57,876 bases of DNA, taken from Desulfovibrio oxyclinae DSM 11498. GTDB taxonomy: Bacteria > Desulfobacterota > Desulfovibrionia > Desulfovibrionales > Desulfovibrionaceae. The position numbers were made by a program, and so were the translations under genes. Below are positions 32,333 through 39,997 of the stretch, piece by piece. The notes beneath the pieces are model-generated. The model saw only the letters and a program-made list of their open reading frames with translations, was not told the DNA's origin and made no database searches. The stretch spans positions 246,091 through 303,966 of the forward strand of contig NZ_AQXE01000001.1 in NCBI RefSeq assembly GCF_000375485.1, in the 5' to 3' direction. The first letter of the stretch is position 1. Every line of letters begins with the position of its first letter.

Positions 32333-33181
32333 CTAGAAGACATCAGAACGTGCGACCTTCTCGGCAATCTCCTGAGTGTAGGCGGGGTCTTTGCCGTAAC
32401 GCGGATCACGCATGGCTTCGACCACTTCCTGGCTGGACCGGAATACGTCTTTCGCAGGAGAGCCTTTACCACGACCGCCCCGCAGCTTGGGGTCGATGCC
32501 GAAGTCTGCATCGTAACGAGCTTTGAGACCGGAGACCGTCATCTTGATGAGGTCCAGGTCACCGCTGCTCATGATCTTGTCGTAACGCTCCTGTTCGGAC
32601 TGGGAGAGGTTCACCTTCGCCCACTGCATGAGCTTGGAGTAACCTTCATCACCTCCGACAGTGGCTTTCACATCTTTGATCTGCGTTTCTGCCAGCTGTT
32701 CTGCGACTTCGTTGGAGCCGAGCAGGGAGCCGATAGTATGGTCTACCAGTTCCTTACCAAAACCAGCTTCTGCCAACTTGCGGTAGCTTTCTTCGGACAG
32801 CTGGCCGTTTTCCTCGAACTCCTTCGAGAACTCGGTCATATCGAGGCCAGCCCCTTTGAGAACTTCAGAAACCTGAGAGAACGCAGGATTTACGTCATCC
32901 TGATTCTCGGATTTTTCTTTGGGCTTGTCCTCGGAGTTGTCAGGAGTTTCGTTGGGCTGTTCCTGATTACCGTCAGTAGGAGCGGCGTCGTCAGACGAAG
33001 TGTCACCGCTGTCACGCTTACCCAGGAGGGACTGGAGTTCGTTGTAGGCTTTCTCCATATCCTCTACGGACTTGAACTTGCCAGCGTAGAGGTGGTCCTC
33101 GCTCCCATTCTGCTCCTCAGAAGGTGCGTCAGGACCAGTCACGTCAGCGGGGACTTCAACTTTGTGCGGATTGTCAGACAT
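32333..33181 (-). CDS. Scaffolding / capsid assembly protein (T7 gp9-like)
   Basis: A 282-residue acidic, helical, soluble protein (T7 gp9 is 307), between portal and capsid. It has KFKSVEDMEKAYNELQSLLGKRDSG near residue 35, an acidic low-complexity linker, and a C-terminal helix with PRYGKDPAYTQEIAEKVARSD. The AYNELQ-type motif is common in podoviral scaffolds. It should direct procapsid assembly and then leave. Confidence 0.88.
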   Translation of the reverse strand: MSDNPHKVEVPADVTGPDAPSEEQNGSEDHLYAGKFKSVEDMEKAYNELQSLLGKRDSGDTSSDDAAPTDGNQEQPNETPDNSEDKPKEKSENQDDVNPAFSQVSEVLKGAGLDMTEFSKEFEENGQLSEESYRKLAEAGFGKELVDHTIGSLLGSNEVAEQLAETQIKDVKATVGGDEGYSKLMQWAKVNLSQSEQERYDKIMSSGDLDLIKMTVSGLKARYDADFGIDPKLRGGRGKGSPAKDVFRSSQEVVEAMRDPRYGKDPAYTQEIAEKVARSDVF

Positions 33182-33198
33182 GAGTGGTCCTCCTTGGT

Positions 33199-33357
33199 TT
33201 AGTAATCGACGCGGGTGCTGCCGCTGATGGTCTTGACCTCAATGCCCTTGCCGTCGCCCTTGGGTTTCGCAGGGGAGGGCTTTCCGGGATCGGAAGGAGT
33301 AGCGTTGGGAGCGTTCTCAGGGGCCTTGCCTTCAGCGTTATCTTTTTTCTTCGCCAT
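33199..33357 (-). CDS. Small Lys/Pro-rich protein between portal and scaffold
   Basis: A 52-residue product (MAKKKDNAEGKAPENAP and onward, ending SGSTRVDY). It has a good RBS (AGGAGAATAACC) and starts two bases after the portal stop. Composition is Ala, Lys and Pro rich, like a flexible DNA-binding or virion tail. Function unknown; probable minor head protein by position. Confidence 0.6.
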   Translation of the reverse strand: MAKKKDNAEGKAPENAPNATPSDPGKPSPAKPKGDGKGIEVKTISGSTRVDY

Positions 33358-33359
33358 GG

Positions 33360-34952
33360 TTATTCTCCTGTCGGCTTTGCGCCAGACTGGTTTGCGGTTG
33401 GGTTCGGGATCGCACCACTGGAAGCCATCTGACTGAACGCTTGGATCGCGTCAGGGCCAAGCTGGTGCATCATCGCTTGCATCTGCGCCTGTTGCTGGGA
33501 CTGGGCGATCTCTTCCTTGGTCTTAATCAGACCGTCGGTTTCGATTCCGTCGGACAGCGCGAGACGCGCAATAGCGTCATCCACATGCACATACTGCTGG
33601 ATCACTTCAGGGCCGAGTGTCTGACCGAGGGTGGTGATGAAGTTCACCAACTTGTTCCGATCATGTCCTCGTCCGAGTGCTTCCAGGCCAGTGATGATGG
33701 AAGGCTTCACGATGTCCTTGGGGAGTGCGGGGAGTGCGCCCTGCTTCTGGAGCTTGACCATCTTTCGGTTCACATAAGGCAGCTGGAACTCCTGCGAGAG
33801 GATGGAGTAGATGCCGCCCAGGGCATCCTCCAGTTCGCCAGCCATGTACCTTACTTCCTCGGCGGTGACGCGCTCGGCGTTACGCTGAATCGAGGTGTTC
33901 AGGAGGAAGGCAAAGGACAGACGCTCAGTGAGCATCTCGATGGTCTGATAGGCAATGCGGAAGTCCGCAAACTTATCCATCTGGAGAATGGAAACATCGT
34001 CTGCGTTCCCTTCGCGCACTGCGCCATTCGGGGCGTTCTCGATTGTTTTGGCTCTGGTAGTGCCGTTGGGGTCTACCAGGATCAGGAGCTTGGCCGCAGC
34101 CGCCGATCCTTCGACGATTGCTTGCATGAGTGCTTCGAGCGACTTGAGGTCGCCCAGATACTCTTCCACATAGCTCCGTCCGTAATCCTCGCCCTCAATC
34201 CTGTTGATACGCAGCGGAATCCAGGGACACGCGTCAAGCGGGTATGTTCCGTCAGACTCAGGGACCTTCTCGCCTACACATTCCTGGTAGACAGTCCACT
34301 TGTCCTGTTCACGCTTGATGTGGGTGTAGAGGGACAGCGTCTTGTCGCTGCCTCGTTTCCCGGTGTCGTTCTTCTTCAGCTTGCGTTTGATATTCTTGTA
34401 GAAGTCTTCAGGGAGGGCGTCCGGGGACACGGTCTCATGTACCACGATCTCAATGGGACTGCCCATAGGATCACGACGGCACACGAAACGGTCCAGATGG
34501 AACACGCGGAGGCCGTTCTCGTCGTCGAACAGTAAGACGTTACCACCGACGATGAGGTGTTTGAGAGCCTCGAAGACAGCCACTCGGTCAGCTGACGTTT
34601 CGATGTCAGACATGACCACGCGCTCCATCTTTGCGAGAGCCTGTTCTACTTCGGTTTGCAGATCAGCATCGACTTCCTCTTCGTAGGTGGACTCGTCAAT
34701 CTGATACCGGAAGAACGGGCTGTTAGGCGGGAGGAGGGTGATGAGCAGTTTGGAGGCGAGGTTGTTGGTTCCACGCGCCCCGATCCCCTGGAATGGAGTG
34801 CGGAGCTTTGTGGAGCCGTTATGCCCATCAGGAGGGATTAGACTCGGAAGAGTGTATTTCGAGCATTCACGCGCTCGGTCGAGGAAAGGGTTGCGGTCGG
34901 TCTCCAGTTCCCGGTAGCGACTCTCGGCTTTTCCGAGGGACGCTTTCGCCAT
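33360..34952 (-). CDS. Portal / head-tail connector protein (T7 gp8-like)
   Basis: A 530-residue protein, the size of T7 gp8 (536). Characteristic segments include LETDRNPFLDRARECSKYTLPSLIPPDGHNGSTKLRTPFQGIGARGTNNLASKL at the N terminus and a C-terminal Gln-rich end (SQQQAQMQAMM). It forms the dodecameric ring through which DNA is packaged. Flanked by gp7.3-like and scaffold genes as in T7. Confidence 0.95.
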   Translation of the reverse strand: MAKASLGKAESRYRELETDRNPFLDRARECSKYTLPSLIPPDGHNGSTKLRTPFQGIGARGTNNLASKLLITLLPPNSPFFRYQIDESTYEEEVDADLQTEVEQALAKMERVVMSDIETSADRVAVFEALKHLIVGGNVLLFDDENGLRVFHLDRFVCRRDPMGSPIEIVVHETVSPDALPEDFYKNIKRKLKKNDTGKRGSDKTLSLYTHIKREQDKWTVYQECVGEKVPESDGTYPLDACPWIPLRINRIEGEDYGRSYVEEYLGDLKSLEALMQAIVEGSAAAAKLLILVDPNGTTRAKTIENAPNGAVREGNADDVSILQMDKFADFRIAYQTIEMLTERLSFAFLLNTSIQRNAERVTAEEVRYMAGELEDALGGIYSILSQEFQLPYVNRKMVKLQKQGALPALPKDIVKPSIITGLEALGRGHDRNKLVNFITTLGQTLGPEVIQQYVHVDDAIARLALSDGIETDGLIKTKEEIAQSQQQAQMQAMMHQLGPDAIQAFSQMASSGAIPNPTANQSGAKPTGE

Positions 34953-34962
34953 TAGTTACCTC

Positions 34963-35196
34963 CTAGCCGCGTGGGATGTTCAGACCGTTGCCACCAGGTT
35001 GAGCAAGGTTCAGGTCGATTCGCAGAGATTGGGTACCTCGCTTTTTCGACTTCTGTTCCTGGCTCTTGGCAGCAGTACGTCCGTCGCCCTCATTGGTGAC
35101 GGGTGCTTCAGCGGTCGGTTCAGGAGGAGGCGGTGCCGGAGCAGGTTCCGGGACTTTTACAGGTTTCGGCTCAGGCGTGTCGGGAGTGGAACACAT
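34963..35196 (-). CDS. Tail assembly protein (T7 gp7.3-like)
   Basis: A 77-residue proline-rich protein immediately before the portal gene. The end (KKRGTQSLRIDLNLAQPGGNGLNIPRG) resembles the end of T7 gp7.3, where a basic stretch precedes a Gly-rich segment ending in GINI. In T7 this protein is needed for host adsorption and is found in virions. Low complexity makes the homology tentative, but position and end motif agree. Confidence 0.7.
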   Translation of the reverse strand: MCSTPDTPEPKPVKVPEPAPAPPPPEPTAEAPVTNEGDGRTAAKSQEQKSKKRGTQSLRIDLNLAQPGGNGLNIPRG

Positions 35197-35205
35197 GAGA
35201 CTCTC

Positions 35206-35406
35206 CTACAGTCTTTCTTCCTGTTGTTCCTCGTAAGTCTCTGAGAGGAATTTCACTACGGCTCTCTTCCCTGCGTAGAACCAAATATCCCGATCACTGT
35301 CGGTCAGCTTCGGACATCTTTCAGGGAACCTTGTTTCAAGAGCTTTAATGAGTTCTTCATCAAGAGGAGGAATGGCAGGAATGGGTTTATCTTTCGTTTT
35401 TACCAT
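35206..35406 (-). CDS. Hypothetical protein, first gene of the structural block
   Basis: A 66-residue charged protein (LDEELIKALETRFPERCPKLTDSDRDIWFYAGKRAVVKFL). It is the first gene after the 35,418-35,436 phage promoter, about 10 bases from the expected RNA start region. No family recognised. Small proteins with an RxxxRDIWFYAGKR pattern occur upstream of portals in some podoviruses. Confidence 0.65.
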   Translation of the reverse strand: MVKTKDKPIPAIPPLDEELIKALETRFPERCPKLTDSDRDIWFYAGKRAVVKFLSETYEEQQEERL

Positions 35407-35417
35407 CGCAGTCTCTC

Positions 35418-35436
35418 TTACTAGTGCGCCCTAATT
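35418..35436 (-). promoter_or_regulatory. Phage RNA polymerase promoter for the structural block
   Basis: Minus-strand AATTAGGGCGCACTAGTAA, which differs from the other copies at three upstream bases (AGG G for AAG A). The left part overlaps the nrdG stop codon. It divides DNA-metabolism genes from virion genes, as class III promoters do in T7. The changes may alter strength or reflect the nrdG coding constraint. Confidence 0.75.
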
Positions 35437-35880
35437 ATTCAGACGGTGTATCTTCTGGTTCGATGAGGCGAGTTTCACCCCATGCTGCACGTTGTCATCC
35501 ACCAGTTTGTCTTCGTTGTAACGTCCTGTTTTTACATAGGAACAGTGGCACAGGATGTTCTCGGACACCTCACTCAGTTCATACCGTGTGAACAACCAGA
35601 CAGGACGAAAGCCCCGGAGGAACGAAAGAAGCTCCTCCAGGGCCTTGCGATCCTGGTCTATAGGCTCACCACCGAGGACCCAGATGTTGTCGATCATGTG
35701 AGCGAAGTCCTTGATCTTTGTCTCGATCTCCCTCTTCGTCACGGTGTCAAAAGGAACACCCTGATCGAAACTCCAGGTCTCAGGGTTGTGGCACCCAGGG
35801 CAGTGAGGGCCTTTACACCCGGCGACATAGAGTTCCAGAGCCTTGTGTCTCAGGCTGTATTCTGTCGCCAGTATGTTCAC
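35431..35880 (-). CDS. nrdG: Anaerobic ribonucleotide reductase activase
   Basis: A 149-residue radical SAM activase (T4 NrdG is 156). The cluster motif is GCKGPHCPGCHNPETW, spaced CX4CX2C instead of the usual CX3CX2C. VLGGEP follows near residue 65, and the WLFTRYE segment is typical. The GTG at 35880 overlaps the stop of the small membrane gene (GTGA); the longer frame upstream lies in that gene. It generates the glycyl radical on NrdD with SAM and a reduced flavodoxin or similar donor. Confidence 0.9.
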   Translation of the reverse strand: MNILATEYSLRHKALELYVAGCKGPHCPGCHNPETWSFDQGVPFDTVTKREIETKIKDFAHMIDNIWVLGGEPIDQDRKALEELLSFLRGFRPVWLFTRYELSEVSENILCHCSYVKTGRYNEDKLVDDNVQHGVKLASSNQKIHRLNN

Positions 35881-36071
35881 CACCAATTCTCCGGTGTTTC
35901 TTTGAACTCGTTGTACCACGCTTCCCACCCCTCTTTGGTGAAGAGGGTTTGGACAACCCGCATCTCCTGGGCACCAACGACGATACAAGCGAAGGGGAGC
36001 CAGATGGGAATAAGGAGCGTGAAGAAGATGAAGAACACCCGCCACGACCAGAGTCTCAGTTTCTTAAACAC
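35877..36071 (-). CDS. Small membrane protein between nrdD and nrdG
   Basis: A 64-residue protein with one hydrophobic helix at residues 10-35 (WRVFFIFFTLLIPIWLPFACIVVGA). The GTG at 36071 directly follows the nrdD stop, whose last codons form the RBS (AAGGAGG). Its stop overlaps the nrdG start. Function unknown; tight coupling suggests a role in the same unit or a lysis-related function. Confidence 0.65.
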   Translation of the reverse strand: MFKKLRLWSWRVFFIFFTLLIPIWLPFACIVVGAQEMRVVQTLFTKEGWEAWYNEFKETPENWW

Positions 36072-37985
36072 TTATACCTCCTTGTAGAATTGTCGGTTGG
36101 GCCAGTCGTTCTCGCGTCGCACCTCGTGCCAGTTCTTGGTGTTCGTCAAGAAGCCAACCACGCGGGTGTACTCGTCCACGATCTTATCGCCGCAGACAGT
36201 ACAGAACGGCTCCTTGCCCACGGTCATGTGTCCCTGGGCGCACATCTTGAGTGCATAGTTGATGGCCCAATAGACCACTCCCTGCTTGGCGCAGGACTTA
36301 ATGAGGTCCACGATCTTCTCCGGGTCTTCGATCTGTTCGGCCACGTTGAGGTGACAGATGGCACCCCCGGAGAAGTGTCGGTCGAACATGCCCTGGAGTC
36401 GGATGCGGTCGAGCATGTCAGCGTCCACGACCAGAGGGATGAACTGGTTGGAGTAATACGGATGTCCGCAGTCATACCCCATCAGCACATCTTTCTTTGC
36501 CAGTTTGATGCTGGAGTTTTCAGCCGGAACCTGTTCACAGTTGTGAGGGGTACCGAAGAGGTTCTCCATCGCATCGTTGGTGGCGTTGATGCACTTGAGC
36601 ATTTTGAGAACGAAGTCCTGGCCTTCCTCGGCCAAGATGTCGTAGCCCATGATTTCACAGCACTCGTACAGGCCCGTGACACCACAGGTGCTGTACTGCT
36701 GCTTGAGGTCCATGAAACCCAGGTCGTAGAGCGGAAGAACACCGTCACGAATGCGCTTCGCAAGGAACGTGCGTTTGGCGTTGTTCACGCCAGCTGCGAC
36801 ACGCACCAGGGCAGCGAGGTCTTCAAAGAACACGCTCTCGCTGACACCACGCTGCTGCGCCTTCATCGCCAGCTTGGGGAGGTTCAGAGTGACCACGCCA
36901 AGGGAGCCGATCTTGGACGATCCTGCCCCGAAGCTGTTGAAGTATTCGCTCTTGCGATCCGAGCGCAGTCGGCAACAGCTGGACAAGGTAGACGAGTCAC
37001 CGCAGTAGATGTTGATGAAACCGAACTCATAATTGGCTTCCGCAACCTCTCTGGCGAACTCTTCGTCCTGAATGTTTCCATCGTCGTCGATGGCGAAACA
37101 GGCGGTCGTCACCGGGAAGGTGAGAGGCGCACGACGGAGTTCCTCGTTCATCACGATCATGAACTCCCGCTGGACTGCTAGGACAGTTTCAGTGCGCGGT
37201 GAGACACCTTCCAGGACGTACTCATGGAGCATCTCCTTGAGGAACTCCCGGTCGTACAGGGATACGTTCGTGAACGGCGACTGGTTGCCTCGGAACTGCC
37301 AGTTGAGCGTGTAGATCAGCGAGGCCAGTACCTCGTGGACGTAGCTCCAGGCGTCCTCCTGCGTGGCAAAGGTGTAGCGGTGGTCACGGAAGGTGCCATC
37401 CTTCTGTGCCATGTTGTCCACATACCAGGAGATCATGATGAGCAGATCGGCCAGTCCAGTAGCACCGAGAGTGGAGTTGGCGGCATAGACGGTGAATTGC
37501 TCGACCTGTCGAACGAAGCTGTAGAGGGACTTCGGCGGTACAGGTTTTACCTTGTCTCCCATCGGCAGACCACCAAGGGCGATGTCGTAGGTGCTGTAGT
37601 TGAAGCAGTACGGACGGCCAACGTCCCAGGCATCGTTGATGTAGATGTCGCCAGCGATCTGCATCTCGATGATCTGGTTCGCTGTTTCCAGTCCGTGGGT
37701 TTTCTTGAGGTATTTCCAGATGTTGTAATAGGAGTTCAGCTTCATCAGAGCTTTGCCGATCTCGAAGTTGTAGTTGATGACCGACTTGTCAGCCACGTTC
37801 GCGTTCGAGTCGATGCTCGTGTCAGCTACCGTGGTGACGTTGTTGAAGAAGCTCTTGGATGCCTCGTGCATATCCAGCTTGCCCAGGCCGATACCGTCGA
37901 TGTCAAACAGTTCGGCAGGGTACTTGGCGCGGAGGTGCATCATGAGGTCGATGAACTCCTGCGGATACGAGTGTTTAACGTACAT
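36072..37985 (-). CDS. nrdD: Class III anaerobic ribonucleoside-triphosphate reductase
   Basis: A 637-residue oxygen-sensitive glycyl-radical enzyme that reduces ribonucleoside triphosphates, with formate as the usual reductant. Family features include the catalytic cysteine regions SSCCRLRSD and TCGVTGLYECCEIMG, the C-terminal zinc-type motif (CAQGH, then CTVCG) and the radical glycine in RVVGF close to the end. The start at 37985 follows GGAG; the longer frame to 38027 overlaps the small gene upstream. The site seems to use C, H, C, C or only part of the usual four cysteines. It fits a phage of strictly anaerobic sulfate reducers. Confidence 0.93.
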   Translation of the reverse strand: MYVKHSYPQEFIDLMMHLRAKYPAELFDIDGIGLGKLDMHEASKSFFNNVTTVADTSIDSNANVADKSVINYNFEIGKALMKLNSYYNIWKYLKKTHGLETANQIIEMQIAGDIYINDAWDVGRPYCFNYSTYDIALGGLPMGDKVKPVPPKSLYSFVRQVEQFTVYAANSTLGATGLADLLIMISWYVDNMAQKDGTFRDHRYTFATQEDAWSYVHEVLASLIYTLNWQFRGNQSPFTNVSLYDREFLKEMLHEYVLEGVSPRTETVLAVQREFMIVMNEELRRAPLTFPVTTACFAIDDDGNIQDEEFAREVAEANYEFGFINIYCGDSSTLSSCCRLRSDRKSEYFNSFGAGSSKIGSLGVVTLNLPKLAMKAQQRGVSESVFFEDLAALVRVAAGVNNAKRTFLAKRIRDGVLPLYDLGFMDLKQQYSTCGVTGLYECCEIMGYDILAEEGQDFVLKMLKCINATNDAMENLFGTPHNCEQVPAENSSIKLAKKDVLMGYDCGHPYYSNQFIPLVVDADMLDRIRLQGMFDRHFSGGAICHLNVAEQIEDPEKIVDLIKSCAKQGVVYWAINYALKMCAQGHMTVGKEPFCTVCGDKIVDEYTRVVGFLTNTKNWHEVRRENDWPNRQFYKEV

Positions 37986-38094
37986 GCTTTCTCCATTCTT
38001 TCCGGCGTTTGTAGCGTTTCCATTCACCCAGCGCGGCGTTCAGCGCGTAGGTGACAAGACCGGAGAGGAGGGCGATGATGATTACTCTTCCCAT
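37975..38094 (-). CDS. Small membrane peptide, 39 residues
   Basis: An unlisted short gene with residues 3-20 hydrophobic (RVIIIALLSGLVTYALNA) and a basic tail (EWKRYKRRKEWRKHVR). GAGGAGG precedes the ATG, which overlaps the ThyX-like stop (TGATG). Its end overlaps nrdD by 11 bp. A one-TM peptide with a basic cytoplasmic tail; function unknown. Confidence 0.6.
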   Translation of the reverse strand: MGRVIIIALLSGLVTYALNAALGEWKRYKRRKEWRKHVR

Positions 38095-38579
38095 CACACC
38101 TCCTCGTAACAGGGTTTGAGTTCGTTACATCCACCCCGGTACTCGCAGTTCTTGACCATGCACTTGGCAAGGGCAGGATCGACCTTGGCGATCTCATCAC
38201 GCAGCTGCGCGACGATCCGCTGGACTTCGGGGTGGGCTTTCTTGCAGAGACGCATACGCGCCATGAAGATGAGTTCCTGGGCATTGATGAACATGCCGTG
38301 GTTCACAGGCGTCCACCTGTCGGCATCCTTGTCGCCTCCTCGATCTTCCCGGTTGGAAAGTACGAAGTGTTCGACGCCGAGCTTGTGGCGCACGAGGTGA
38401 ACACTGGCGAATGTGGGGATTCCTTGGAACTCGATCCAGAACACTTGGGTGCGGATCGGGCTATGTTCGGAGCGATACATCTTCTCAAGGTCAACATTGG
38501 ATTTCCCTCGGAAGGTCATTTCGCAAGCCCGACGCATCAGGTGTTCACTCGTTAATTTATGGACCATGATCTTCGTCAT
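38094..38579 (-). CDS. ThyX-like flavin-dependent thymidylate synthase homologue
   Basis: A 161-residue protein similar to short phage ThyX relatives. Matching features are SEHSPIRTQVFWIEFQGIPTF, the motif LVRHKLGVEHFVLSNREDRG (the ThyX RHR-X7-S motif with RHK and altered spacing), then TPVNHGMFINAQELIFMARMRLCKKAHPE and a cysteine pattern C-Y-R-G-G-C near the end. It would make dTMP from dUMP using FADH2, consistent with the dUTPase two genes away. The altered motif leaves activity uncertain. The ATG at 38579 is preferred over the frame start at 38597. Confidence 0.55.
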   Translation of the reverse strand: MTKIMVHKLTSEHLMRRACEMTFRGKSNVDLEKMYRSEHSPIRTQVFWIEFQGIPTFASVHLVRHKLGVEHFVLSNREDRGGDKDADRWTPVNHGMFINAQELIFMARMRLCKKAHPEVQRIVAQLRDEIAKVDPALAKCMVKNCEYRGGCNELKPCYEEV

Positions 38580-38670
38580 CGTCTTCTTCCTCTTCACACG
38601 GAAAAGGGCGACCGCCTCGGAAAGTGCAGTCGCCCCAGTAGTTTTCGTATGGACAGCCTTGGTAGCACAC
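38557..38670 (-). CDS. Small cysteine-rich acidic-tailed protein
   Basis: An unlisted 37-residue gene, GTG start at 38670 two bases after the ligase stop, with GGGAGG in the ligase end as RBS. The product starts MCYQGCPYENYWGDC and ends in EEEEDDDEDHGP. Four cysteines suggest a small metal-binding knuckle. It overlaps the ThyX-like gene start by 23 bp. Function unknown. Confidence 0.6.
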   Translation of the reverse strand: MCYQGCPYENYWGDCTFRGGRPFPCEEEEDDDEDHGP

Positions 38671-38672
38671 GG

Positions 38673-39554
38673 CTACTTGTCCTCCCTCGGTCGCTTGAAA
38701 CGGGGGTGTCTAAGGCTCCCGTCCTTGGTTCTCGCTTTGAAAAGCACCTCGATCATCGAAGGCACCTCTTCGGGGTTCTCCCACCAGTGACGCAGTTCCT
38801 CATGGGTTGCGCGGCCAGGGCCAACCTCCACGATTCCATCAGGCGCACCTTCAAGGGCGCACACGAAGACACCGACGCAGCCTGTGAGCTTGCCAGTGCC
38901 TTCCTCGACACGGAGAACTTCGAGGTCCAGGATCTCGTCCAGGACGCCTTTCACCCACTCTCCAGCGCGTTTCTTGCCGAAGAGGTAGTGGCCGTTCAGC
39001 CGCTTGAACACGGCTCCTTCAAACCCCTTCGCATTGAGTTCCTTCACCCAGGCTTCCAGTTCCTCAACGGACTTGAAGCGAGGGCAGAAGTACCAAGGCA
39101 CAGGGCGCAGAAGGTTCGGCTTCACGGTGGTGAAAGCCTGGGCCAGAAGGGAATGACGATCCTCGAAGGACAAGCCTGGGATCGTGGCGTCGAAGACGTG
39201 GTAGGTCAGGCCGCTCATGTCCACGTCACTCTCTCGGAACAGCTGCCCCATCACGGACGAGAAGACCTCCCCGGCCACCTCGCCATCCAGATGGAAGTCC
39301 CTGCGGCCAGCCAGACGACAGACTTCATCGTGAAGCTGGAGGGACTCCTCCCGGAAGACGTGGAAGTTAGGGAAGACCTTCCCGCTCCGTGAGTAGAACT
39401 CAGTATGTTCAGGGTCGAAGAGAGTACGGACACCATCGTGCTTGATCTGCCAGATGAAGTCCTCGAAGTTCGCTTCCTTGACGAAGCGTTCGTAGTCGGG
39501 ATGTGGTTGTTGGGTTTTGATGGGAGAAGCTGCGGTTTGCTGCTTCTTCGCCAT
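38673..39554 (-). CDS. ATP-dependent DNA ligase (T7 gp1.3 type)
   Basis: A 293-residue nucleotidyltransferase. Motif I is IKHDGVRT with Lys38 as adenylation site, motif III is YHVFDAT, motif IV is KGFEGAVFKR, and motif V lies in VLDEILDLEVL. The C-terminal OB fold includes GVFVCALEGAPDGIVEVGPG. Shorter than T7 ligase (359). It seals nicks in replication and recombination intermediates. It lies between dUTPase and the small Cys-rich gene with gaps of two bases, so expression is coupled. Confidence 0.9.
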   Translation of the reverse strand: MAKKQQTAASPIKTQQPHPDYERFVKEANFEDFIWQIKHDGVRTLFDPEHTEFYSRSGKVFPNFHVFREESLQLHDEVCRLAGRRDFHLDGEVAGEVFSSVMGQLFRESDVDMSGLTYHVFDATIPGLSFEDRHSLLAQAFTTVKPNLLRPVPWYFCPRFKSVEELEAWVKELNAKGFEGAVFKRLNGHYLFGKKRAGEWVKGVLDEILDLEVLRVEEGTGKLTGCVGVFVCALEGAPDGIVEVGPGRATHEELRHWWENPEEVPSMIEVLFKARTKDGSLRHPRFKRPREDK

Positions 39555-39556
39555 AG

Positions 39557-39997
39557 CTACACTCCGGTTGATCCGTAGCCGTCTGCGCCTCGTGTGGTAT
39601 CGGAGAGGCTCTCAACCTCCTCGATCTCGCAGCGGATCACAGGCATAACCACGCCCTGTGCGATCCGGTCGCCCTTCTCAATGACGATAGGACAGCTGTT
39701 ACTGTTTATCAGGCAGTGGCAGATCACGCCGACCTCCCCACGGTAGCCGTTGTCAACGGTGCCAGGGGCATTACGGATATGCAGCGGCGTCTTGAGGGAC
39801 AGGCCGGAACGGGGCCGCACCTGGAGTTCAGTTCCAGGCGGGAGTTCTACAGCGATCCCGGTCTTCACCAGCTGGGTCTCACCGGGGTACAGCGTGGCGT
39901 CCTCGACAGCCACCAAATCAAAACCGGAGTCACCTTCCTTGGCGTACTCCGGTATGACTGCATCGGGGTGGAGCTTTTTGATTTTAATGGTTGGCAT
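39557..39997 (-). CDS. dut: dUTP diphosphatase
   Basis: A 146-residue trimeric-type dUTPase. Conserved motifs: GDSGFDL (1), PRSGLSLK (2), GTVDNGYRGE (3), KGDRIAQGVV (4), and the C-terminal RGADGYGSTG (5) that covers the active site. The start at 39997 is chosen because GAGGTGG lies just before it. It converts dUTP to dUMP, keeping uracil out of phage DNA and feeding thymidylate synthesis by the ThyX-like protein. Confidence 0.95.
   Translation of the reverse strand: MPTIKIKKLHPDAVIPEYAKEGDSGFDLVAVEDATLYPGETQLVKTGIAVELPPGTELQVRPRSGLSLKTPLHIRNAPGTVDNGYRGEVGVICHCLINSNSCPIVIEKGDRIAQGVVMPVIRCEIEEVESLSDTTRGADGYGSTGV

Noticed and set aside
35718..37181. Long plus-strand frame (487 codons) opposite nrdD
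   Set aside because: Antisense shadow; nrdD has full family motifs, and no RBS or domain supports the antisense frame.
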